Shown here: positions 18,301 through 26,300 of the stretch, one piece after another
Layout: the number at the start of each line of letters is the position of its first letter
Position numbering within the stretch: the first letter of the stretch is position 1
Source of the DNA: Melioribacter roseus P3M-2
GTDB lineage: Bacteria > Bacteroidota > Ignavibacteria > Kapaibacteriales > Kapaibacteriaceae
Length of the DNA: 44,665 bases
Assembly: GCA_945883395.1 (NCBI GenBank)
Contig: CAMCXP010000004.1
Span: 1 to 44,665, forward strand
Direction of reading: 5' to 3'
Notes under the pieces: generated by a model
The model's database searches: none
What the model saw: the letters and a program-made list of their open reading frames with translations, nothing else
What the model was told of the DNA's origin: nothing
Program-made: the position numbers and the translations under genes

Positions 18301-19387
18301 TTGATACGTCAGCAACGGTGCGGAAACGCTTTACGAGACCGAACTGAACCTTGCCACTGTAACCGTTATCAGCATCGAAGTCGTCGTCGAGAATACCGTA
18401 CGAGATTAAGTGCTTTGCATTGACTGTTCCACCGAACCACTCGAAGCCGTCGTCGTTACCGTAGGATACTTGGACGTAGTCCAGTACCGTCTTACGACCA
18501 ACACTTCCCATGGTAAGCGAGTTGAGCTCGTTGTTTGGTGCTACAGCGATGCCAGCGAATTCGATACGGACATACTGAAGCGAACCGCTTGAGTCATCAT
18601 CATCCTGTCCGCCAAACCAACCACGTCCACCCGGAGTAGATTCTGCTATACCGCCTTCAATGGCTGCCTGACCACCTGGATGGTTTGTGCGAGCACGACC
18701 GCAGATCACGATGCCACCCCAGTCGCCACGTGCGCGCTGGCCAGGAGCAGCAGATGATGTGAAGATGATTGGCTGTTGCTTAGTACCGTTAGCGACAATC
18801 TTGCCGCCACGGTTCACACAGAGAACCGAATTCTGTCCGACAGTATCGCCGACGATGATTGTACCTGGTTCTACTTCCAGCACGGCACCATCGTTTACGT
18901 ATACGTAGCCATCGAGACCGTAGACCTTTGTGTTGCGGAGCGTTACACGACCAGTAATTTCGCCGCGGAGCACCGAATCCGGCTTGATGACGGAAGGTGA
19001 TTCAATCGTGAATGGGTTGTCCGAAATATCGAACACGCTATTCGAGTCCGATATCAGCTCCATGCGGATGTAGCCGCTTGTTGTACCCTGAGCTGGCACA
19101 CGGAATCCACCAGCTGTCGGCACGGATTGTCCGCGTGTTGCACCCGAATCCAGAACATTGCTTGGTCCTGTCAGATTCGTCCAAGGTCCTGCAGGCGACG
19201 TACCGTACTTGAAACGCCAGCGCGCACGGAACGTGCCCGCTGTGTCCCAACGAAGCTCTTGCGTTGAGCCCGGACGGAATGACTCACCGCCATTCGGAAA
19301 TGTGAGACGGCATGATGATGGGTTCTGTGCTGAGGCCACAGATACCATGATCGTGAGTGCAACGAGGAGAAGACTCAATGTCTTCAT
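15377..19387 (-). CDS. T9SS-type surface protein with duplicated Ig-like + beta-helix-like modules
   Basis: 1336 aa; signal peptide; two copies of DSVLRGEITGRV...GLDGYVYVNDG...GDWGGIVICG...ARTNHPGGQAAIEGGIAESTPGGRGWFGGQ; C-terminal VFPNPSSDACSIRYELAG...GMYYVTITGRTG resembles a type A T9SS sorting domain. Confidence 0.85.
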   Translation of the reverse strand: MKTLSLLLVALTIMVSVASAQNPSSCRLTFPNGGESFRPGSTQELRWDTAGTFRARWRFKYGTSPAGPWTNLTGPSNVLDSGATRGQSVPTAGGFRVPAQGTTSGYIRMELISDSNSVFDISDNPFTIESPSVIKPDSVLRGEITGRVTLRNTKVYGLDGYVYVNDGAVLEVEPGTIIVGDTVGQNSVLCVNRGGKIVANGTKQQPIIFTSSAAPGQRARGDWGGIVICGRARTNHPGGQAAIEGGIAESTPGGRGWFGGQDDDDSSGSLQYVRIEFAGIAVAPNNELNSLTMGSVGRKTVLDYVQVSYGNDDGFEWFGGTVNAKHLISYGILDDDFDADNGYSGKVQFGLVKRFRTVADVSTSQAIETDNDANSSFNRPLTSATFSNLTLIGPVEDTSWTSGGGANQFNSRYGAAMQIRRNSRMSVFNAVIVGWPRGFELAQVPTMNAALSDSLAVRSSSWFGVKGAWMNLAGGTAPAGLDANWVAKALYANTADRSNPKNAFLANAWSTDATFNARPTTLAPYLTTAQFDNGGVLYPINDGFFEQVSYRGAFPATGQAWDEGWANYDPVNAEYRAAVVVNITKPGAAAGESYLQGTKVNIEWDTTSAAGNRYKFEFATSKQGPWSPIAGAENVVDAGATRGKLNNGFTAPNVVTQTGFIKMTLISDPTKFDITTAPFAITAPVVVEPTVRLIEPGSNVREIRVGQSVDLRWDTTGTFRQRWRFEFGKSQTGPWTVLPGLSNVLDSATRRGAFAGGVVFRPSDQTETGYVRMVLLSDTTKTDINDNPIKIVAPAPVRADSVLRGEITGRVKLSNTKIYGLDGYVYVNDGGVLEIEAGTIIVGDTVGQNSVLCINKGGKIIANGTRKLPIVFTSSALPGQRARGDWGGIVICGKARTNHPGGQAAIEGGIAESTPGGRGWFGGQNDDDSSGSLQFVRIEFAGIAVAPNNELNSLTMGGVGRKTVLNNIQVSYGNDDGFEWFGGTVNAKRLISYGILDDDFDTDNGFSGSVQFGIVQRFRTVADVSTSQAFESDNDANASYNQPFTSAVFSNITAIGPLQDTSWTTGGGANQFNARYGAAAQVRRNSRQSILNSVFVGWPRGFEFAQLPTMIAARGDSLEIRNNSWYGVKNATLTLAGLSGGATPPAGFDNTWLASPTFNNIVDKSSPSVAMLSNAFVSNVEFDPSPKTGAPVLTGAAFTGKGSDAFFERVEFRGAIGLERWDLEWTEYDPVNREYKAQNPVSVNDNNVAPAFAGRVFPNPSSDACSIRYELAGDDVVTIRVADATGSLASTLLANQTQAGGVYEFRLNTSSLASGMYYVTITGRTGTITLPVTVAH
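15685..16993 (-). repeat. module copy B (C-terminal) of the intragenic duplication
   Basis: ADSVLRGEITGRVKLSNTKIYGLDGYVYVNDGGVLEI...YDPVNREYKAQ aligns along its length with copy A; offset about 2.0 kb; boundaries approximate. Confidence 0.85.
17665..18982 (-). repeat. module copy A (N-terminal) of the intragenic duplication
   Basis: PDSVLRGEITGRVTLRNTKVYGLDGYVYVNDGAVLEV...YDPVNAEYRAA, near-identical blocks shared with copy B; boundaries approximate. Confidence 0.85.
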
Positions 19388-19419
19388 AACTACCCCTAGA
19401 GAAATGACGAAACGGTCGT

Positions 19420-22245
19420 TTACTGGAATCGGTATCCGACGCCGAACGTGAAGGTCCGGCCACGAATGTTAGACTGAATATTGACGCCACCCTGTTCCCA
19501 GTACAATGGCTGGTTGAGGATGTCGCGCACAGCGAACTTGAGTTCAAGCGCACTGCTAAGCGTTTGTGTAAAGCTCAGGTCAAGCACATGGCGAGGCATC
19601 TCGTACACATGTGGATCATCAAACTGATAGGCACCGCGCTGACCAACCTTGATAATGCGCGCACCATACGTGTTGTAGCCGAGGTTGATGGTCGAGCCAG
19701 ACGAGAAGTTCGTATAGAAGAGGCCGATGTTGATCGTGTATGGACTCTGACCCCACATGGCGCGCTCGTCGACAACACCACCTTGATTCACACTGATGCT
19801 CGATGTAATAAGTGCAGCATTGAGCGAGAGTGTGAACGGCTTGAGGAAGTCAGCAACAAAACCGAGCTGCTTGCGCATCTCAAGCTCAACACCGTAATTC
19901 TGCGCAAGACCGTTTGCATTCTGGAAGCTGAAGATCAATTCAGATGTCGATGGAAGAATTGTTTCTTCAATCGCGTTTTCGAATGTCTTGTAGAAGGCGC
20001 TCACACTGATAACCTCACCCGGATTCGGGAAGAGCTCCCAGCGTAGGTCGTAGTTCTGCACACGTGCACGCGTGAGATTTGGATTACCAGTCGTGACAGC
20101 CTGGATCTGGAAGTTGTAGAAGGAGAACGGAGCGAACTCACGCAGCGATGGACGAGCAAGTGTCTGCGTTGCGCTCGCGCGAATGTTCATTGATTCCGTT
20201 GGACTTACAACGAGATTGATCGATGGGAGAATGTCCGTGACATCAACGATTGGGTTGACCGCACGATCCTGCACGTCGAACGACGCGAGCTCCTGAATGC
20301 TGCTTTCGATACGCGCACCACCGATGAAACGCACCTTCATGTCTGCGACATCGAACGGTACGTCAGCCATTGCATAACCGGCAGCGATGCGTTCGTTAGC
20401 AGTGTACTTGTCCGAGAGTCGCGTCTCCTCCGACATCATGAGACGGTCTGCCCGGAAATTCGAATCGGCGAATGCCGTTGCTGGATTGATCGCGCCAGAC
20501 TCGCTACCACGGAAGAGCTCATCAACGTCACCGGCATAGTTTCGCGATTGAATGATGGTGAACGAGCGGGCAGAAAAGTCGCGATTGCGGAACTCGTAGA
20601 GTCCACCGAACTTGATCTTTGCTGATGCTACTGGCACCATTGTGGCAAGTGATGCAATCCGATAGAATTCAGACATATCAGAGTAGAACCGTCCAGCTGT
20701 TGTACCGTCGCCAGTTGGTGATGGCGAAAAGTTGATCGTCATCGTGCCTGGCTCGTCAGTTGTTTGACGTGAGTACTGCAAACGGCGATAGTCTGGCTCG
20801 TTTCGCTGCGTCTCTGAGTATCCAAGTTTCCAGTCAACAACTGTATTGTTTGCAAATCCTAGCACGTGCTCGCCGCTTGCCTGTGACGAGAGAAGTTGCT
20901 TTTGCACGTAATTGAACCCGAACTCGCGACGCGTCTGGGCCTGCGTAAAACTCTCACCGTAAAGCTCAAGCGTTTCATCGTCCATCGACCGGTTGTACAC
21001 ATTTTTGAGCGACAACGTGCTACTCTCTCCAATGCGATACGCCATATTGAGAAGTCCACCTAGGCTGGCACTGTGCGTGGCAGTGGTGCCCACCTTTTCA
21101 AAGCCAAGTGTGCGATCTGCCTGCAGTCCGCTGCGTGTCATGCGATTGATAGCATACGACGTCCCGTAGTTAAGATTCGCTACAAGACCAAAGGCATCGG
21201 ACTCACCGATTTCAAATGGAGCAGTGAGGGTGATACCCAAACCACCATTCGTTGGCGCTGTCCCATACGTGGTTTGCCAATCACGATTCGGGAACCCACT
21301 ACCGATCTCGGCAACGCGCGCTACTGCGTCTGCATCGCCAATCTGCGCTTTGGAGTTGAGGTCGAGAAACTGCTGACGATTCGCTGGAAGATTCGTTGGC
21401 GCGCTGCGATCGCTAGCGCCACCAGCGAACCAATCGCGGGATGATCCTGCGTACGACAGGAACTGGCCCTGATGGCCCGTTACAAAGTCATTGATCGACT
21501 GAGAAGCGCTGAGCTTTACACCAAAAGCTGTTGGAAAGTCAATTGTGTTCAGCTGAACCAAACCACCAGCAAAGTTGCCTGGCAAATCAGGAGTGAACGA
21601 CTTTGCAACATTCGCGTTTTCAAGAAGTTCTGCTGGGAACATGTCGAAGGCAAATGCTTTCTTGTCTGGCTCGGTCGATGAAAGGGCGGCACCATTGAGT
21701 GTTGTGTTGCTGTAGCGATCGCTCACACCGCGGACATATACATACTTGCCCTCGACAAGAGTAACGCCCGATATACGCTTCATTGCCTGTCCGGCATCAC
21801 TGTCTGGAAGCTTCGAGATTTCTTCTTTCCCGATGCCGTCGCTTACTTGCGAAGCATTCTTTCGTTGATTAAGCAGAGCCGCAGCATTGTCCATTGCACG
21901 ATCGGCCTGTACGACAACTTCTTTGCCGACCTTCTTTGTTGCACCAAGGAGGATGCTGACAGACGCTGGCTCGGTTTCGCCAACAACGATACCTTCGACA
22001 ACCTTTGGATCGTAGCCGATGAACGTAACGCGGATCGCGTACGTCCCAGGTGTTATTTTCTTGATGCGAAACGTACCCTTGGAATCCGTGTAGGAGCCCT
22101 TCTTTGTCGAAACGACGCTTACACTTGCACCGCGGAGGGCTTCACCCGTCTCCGCATCCGTAACTTTGCCTTCAATTGCGCCTTGTTGCGCGTGTGTAAC
22201 GACTGTGCCAAAGGCTAGCAGCAGCGTTATGATGAGATGTTTCAT
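19420..22245 (-). CDS. TonB-dependent outer-membrane receptor with N-terminal carboxypeptidase-regulatory-like domain
   Basis: AQQGAIEGKVTDAETGEALRGASVSVVSTKKGSYTDSKGTFRIKKITPGTYAIRVTFIGY; plug EISKLPDSDAGQAMKRISGVTLVEGKYVYVRGVSDRYSNTTLNGAALSSTEPDKKAFAFDMFPAELLENANVAKSFTPDLPGNFAGG; C-terminal barrel ending GVGYRFQ. Start MKHLIITLLL at 22245 preferred over 22260. Confidence 0.95.
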   Translation of the reverse strand: MKHLIITLLLAFGTVVTHAQQGAIEGKVTDAETGEALRGASVSVVSTKKGSYTDSKGTFRIKKITPGTYAIRVTFIGYDPKVVEGIVVGETEPASVSILLGATKKVGKEVVVQADRAMDNAAALLNQRKNASQVSDGIGKEEISKLPDSDAGQAMKRISGVTLVEGKYVYVRGVSDRYSNTTLNGAALSSTEPDKKAFAFDMFPAELLENANVAKSFTPDLPGNFAGGLVQLNTIDFPTAFGVKLSASQSINDFVTGHQGQFLSYAGSSRDWFAGGASDRSAPTNLPANRQQFLDLNSKAQIGDADAVARVAEIGSGFPNRDWQTTYGTAPTNGGLGITLTAPFEIGESDAFGLVANLNYGTSYAINRMTRSGLQADRTLGFEKVGTTATHSASLGGLLNMAYRIGESSTLSLKNVYNRSMDDETLELYGESFTQAQTRREFGFNYVQKQLLSSQASGEHVLGFANNTVVDWKLGYSETQRNEPDYRRLQYSRQTTDEPGTMTINFSPSPTGDGTTAGRFYSDMSEFYRIASLATMVPVASAKIKFGGLYEFRNRDFSARSFTIIQSRNYAGDVDELFRGSESGAINPATAFADSNFRADRLMMSEETRLSDKYTANERIAAGYAMADVPFDVADMKVRFIGGARIESSIQELASFDVQDRAVNPIVDVTDILPSINLVVSPTESMNIRASATQTLARPSLREFAPFSFYNFQIQAVTTGNPNLTRARVQNYDLRWELFPNPGEVISVSAFYKTFENAIEETILPSTSELIFSFQNANGLAQNYGVELEMRKQLGFVADFLKPFTLSLNAALITSSISVNQGGVVDERAMWGQSPYTINIGLFYTNFSSGSTINLGYNTYGARIIKVGQRGAYQFDDPHVYEMPRHVLDLSFTQTLSSALELKFAVRDILNQPLYWEQGGVNIQSNIRGRTFTFGVGYRFQ

Positions 22246-22347
22246 TGGAAATGCGACCACGAGTACGACATGAACAGAACGAACGTCCGCGAAACTATCG
22301 GTAGCCCATTAGGTGTGTTTTACCGGGGTGTTACTAATTGGAAACAC

Positions 22348-23343
22348 ATGGTTACATGCACCATGGCGGCGCTTCTCCTGTTGGCCACATTCACAGTGTC
22401 GGTCGCTGCCCAGCAGCAGATTATGCTGGGTGGTGCGTCGTTTCCGAAAACAGACACGCTCCTTTCTGTCTATAAGGCGGAGGCAGCCCTCGCGCTCGCG
22501 TGTGAACTTTCGGGATCATATGTGCTGATCCCAAATGATGTGCGCGACTCAGTTGCACGCATACTGCCCGACTCGGCACGTACAGCACAACGCGTGGCGG
22601 ATCGACTCGGTGCGGAACTGATCGTCTTCATCGATATCGCTCGGATCGTCAATCTCGTACGCGTACAGATAACGCTCGTGGGTGGCGAGGGATGGATCAT
22701 CAGCACCGAGGGTACAGGCTATGCAACCTCCTTCCTTACCGAAGATGGAACGGGTCGACGTGTCATCGACCCAGCGATCCTCACAGCCACGCAACGCGCG
22801 CTGTGCGGTGCGGTGCTGCAACCAAATCTGTATGCAAAGGCCGACTCAGCGTTTCGTGTTCAACCAACGCAACTCACCGCTCTTGGTGGAACGGACTTCG
22901 TACGTGAGGATAAGGATCTTGCACCGTGGGCGCTGTTCCGCGAGAAGGTTGCTGCGTCGTACGATGTTGCGTCGACAATCGTTGCGGCGATGCGTAACCA
23001 TGATAGCCTGACAGTGATCGACATGGAGACACGCGATAGTATCTATGCGATGGCGGGGCTCTTTATGGTCGAGAACTACAACCCTGCTTCGAAAACGGAG
23101 CTCAAGATTCTCAAGGGTTTCGAAGTCACGCGACTCATCACTGGTGTCTGTGAGCGCATTCGTGGTGGCGCCGGACTCCGCATAACGCACAACGAGCTGA
23201 TGCAGGATGCGACCTACACTCCGTTGTCGAAGGCAGAGGTTATCATCCCGGCAGACTCAAAGGTTGCACTTCAGGACGGTGTTCGCTTCTGTTTGAAGAA
23301 CCTCTACGGAACACTTACCGAACAACGGGAACCGTCGCGGTAG
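22348..23343 (+). CDS. secreted/periplasmic protein of unknown function
   Basis: signal peptide MVTCTMAALLLLATFTVSVAAQQ; DSARTAQRVADRLGAELIVFIDIARIVNLVRVQITLVGGEGWIISTEGTGYA; the track's upstream extension to 22237 would overlap the divergent TonB gene. Confidence 0.75.
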   Translation: MVTCTMAALLLLATFTVSVAAQQQIMLGGASFPKTDTLLSVYKAEAALALACELSGSYVLIPNDVRDSVARILPDSARTAQRVADRLGAELIVFIDIARIVNLVRVQITLVGGEGWIISTEGTGYATSFLTEDGTGRRVIDPAILTATQRALCGAVLQPNLYAKADSAFRVQPTQLTALGGTDFVREDKDLAPWALFREKVAASYDVASTIVAAMRNHDSLTVIDMETRDSIYAMAGLFMVENYNPASKTELKILKGFEVTRLITGVCERIRGGAGLRITHNELMQDATYTPLSKAEVIIPADSKVALQDGVRFCLKNLYGTLTEQREPSR

Positions 23344-26300
23344 TCGAACCAGATGTTCGCGTGGCTACACGCACAATGTACCAGCCAGATGCGATCGCTG
23401 AAGGGAACGGGACGTCGATAAGCGTCTCGCCCTTTGGAAGCAACACAGTCGTTGTCTCGGCAACGTGTGTTCCCATGAGGTCGACAACCTCAATACGGAC
23501 GTCATCAGAAGCGCCAAGCGATACGGCAATACGGAGATGCTCTTGCACGGGCAGTTGTGATACGATGCGCATCGCAGCCAGTGCTCCAAGGCGGATCAAG
23601 AAACGAGGTCCGCACGCATCAACAACAAGCGAGCCATCATCTGCTGTAACGTTTACGTCGTCTCGTGACCAGATACTCACCGATGCGAATGTCAACGGCG
23701 TACTGTCGGGTATGGAAGAGAAGGCGGTACCATACAGCACGCCAACCGATCCGGGGGTTCCGGCATCGGGGCCACGTCGACGAACCGTGAACGCAACACG
23801 TCCAGGTGTCGGCTCAGCGACGACATCAACATCTCGCATGGTACCAGGCAGGATACTATCAACGCGAAGATTGAGTCGCGAAAACGTCACATCGATACGC
23901 GCACTGTCCATCATAGCATCGCGTACTGATTGTTGCCAATCTACTGGGATACGAACTGACGCTCCAGGCTGCGCAACGTAGTCGTCAATGTGAAGCGTGA
24001 GATCGTACGATGGTGGTTGGCCGGGATCACGTCCCGTACCACGAAGATCAACAACGGTTGTCGTGGTGCATTGCGCCACACTCGTTACCGAGATCTGTGC
24101 ATCATCTGCACCAACACGGACCGGTGCGAACTCGAGTTCAAATGATGTGGTGTCGCCAGCAGCTAGCACGCGACCGACAAGCGACTGTAGCACGCGGTAG
24201 CGAGTGGTCGATGGGTTGATCTCCAGCTGCGTAATCGTACGTGGAACTGTTTCGGTGTTGCGTAGGATCACAGTATGCTTCGAGACCGTTCCAATTGCTA
24301 CTGTTTCAAGAATGAACGACGGATTAGCTACGATGGGACGCTCCGATCTTGCAACTACCATTATGCGGAGCTCTTGCCTGTCCGGACAGGTAAGGTTCTG
24401 CACAACGAGACGTCCAAAAGACTGTCCGACGCGTACGAGCGCGGGATCGAACTGGAGTACAATAACACCACTATCACCGGCAGCAACGCGCGTCGGAGAT
24501 GGCATCAGTTGCAGTCCAGGGAATGACTGTTCAAGATTCACAGAGAGTTCAGCGGGGATAGTCCCCACATTCCGAACAACGACCGACTTCGTGAAGACAG
24601 GAAGACATGTCGTGATGTCCCACACATCTAAGACCATTGGTGCAACTGTGATGGCCGCCACATCTGCTCTTCCACGAAGCTCAACGGTGACGAGTTCATC
24701 GTTGATCCGCAATTCAACGCGAGCCGTCTGCGCATCAAACAATGTAGGTAGGTATTCAACCACGTACCATGTGCGCGTATTCGGCTGGAGCGTAGTCGTG
24801 GACGGACCGCGCACAATGCTGAATGGTGCGTTCTGCGGTACTATGGCTGCAGACTGTACAACAACAGAACGGTCGCCCTTGACGTCGACATAGAAGCTAT
24901 CTCGTTGCGGTCGCAACGAACATTGCTGTTGCCACACCAATGATGTCGGACCATGCGTGACGTTCGTCGACATTGCTCGCAGATACACATCCGAGGCTAC
25001 AGTGGTGCTGCATGATGTTGCCGCAACTACTTCGAGGACACCTCGATATTCTGCCGGTGTCGCAGAAGTCCATTCAATGGTGACAACAGCGCTGTCACCA
25101 CGGCGCAGAACAAAGGGCAGCGGCGGAATGTTGGTTGTCATGCTCATCGGCAGTGGACGCATTCGTATGTCCAGCACACGTGCGCTGTCTCCACCAGCAA
25201 GTCGTAGCACAAACCGATGTCGCATCGGAACACCTACATCGGCAGAATCACGAAGAGAACCCGGCGTGATCGTAAGTGCGAGGTCTTCTACAAGCCCCTT
25301 AACCACTACATATTCAACAGCATCACAGGTGGAAAGGCGTATCGCAATGGTATCCATGAACGGACCCTCTGCTGTCGCCGTGTACGTAAACGTAAACGAT
25401 CGTTGCTGTCCGCTGATGAGCGATACATTGCTCTGCGGAAGCCCTGTGATGTGCGTTGAGGACGTTGTGAATCGCATCGATGCAGTCGACGTGCCGGTAT
25501 TGGTAACTGAAATGCTTCGATCGTAAAACGTGCCAACGCACATCGATCCAAGATCAATCACACGTGGCGTAACAGTGATGATCGTTCGTTGCGATGTTCC
25601 GCGAAGCGCTACAATCCATGGCGTCTTTGAACCGCGCGCCGTCGAGCGATCGTCGTGTTCAATGATAAGCGTTGCGTTATCTGCGCTCGACTGAGGAACG
25701 TACTCGATCTCTAGCGTGTCTACCTCGCCCGGTTCAAGCTTCCACGGCGCTCCAAAACGTCCGCTAACAAATCCACGCACACGGAATGGCTGCACACCCA
25801 TCGTGGTAGCGTCTATCCGGGTGATGATCAACGGGATGTTTCCCGTATTCGCAATTGGCACCTTCAACAGCTTCGTAGAGTCGCAGCCTGCGGCAACGCT
25901 CACAGCTTGGACAGAGTTGAAGATCGGCGATTCACCATAGACACGCACCGTAATCAACGTATCACGTCCGCACGGACCGAGCGTTACGCGAAACGTAGCC
26001 TCCACCCAACCTGTATCGCGCAGGTTTGCAGTGATGTACGTCAGCGTTACACCGCCACCGACGAGTGCTGGCAATGTCGCCGTCATCGAGATTGCTGTGT
26101 CACCACGTACGCGCACGATGCATGTAATTGCTTCGAGCTCAGTCGACGATGTTGATCGCCACATCATGGATCGTTGCAGCTGCGTGCCAACGCGCTCGCG
26201 ATATGTAATGAGCGTGTCGGCAGGAAATGCGGTGCGCCCACGCTGATCACCCTGAAGCGGCACGACCAATGTCGTCTCGGGCTCCTGCACGGTGATCATC

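Noticed and set aside
15377-19387. Repeat structure as a CRISPR array or mobile-element repeat
   Set aside because: The repeats are ~1.3-2.0 kb, in-frame, protein-coding and diverged; no short direct repeats with spacers and no transposase or integrase
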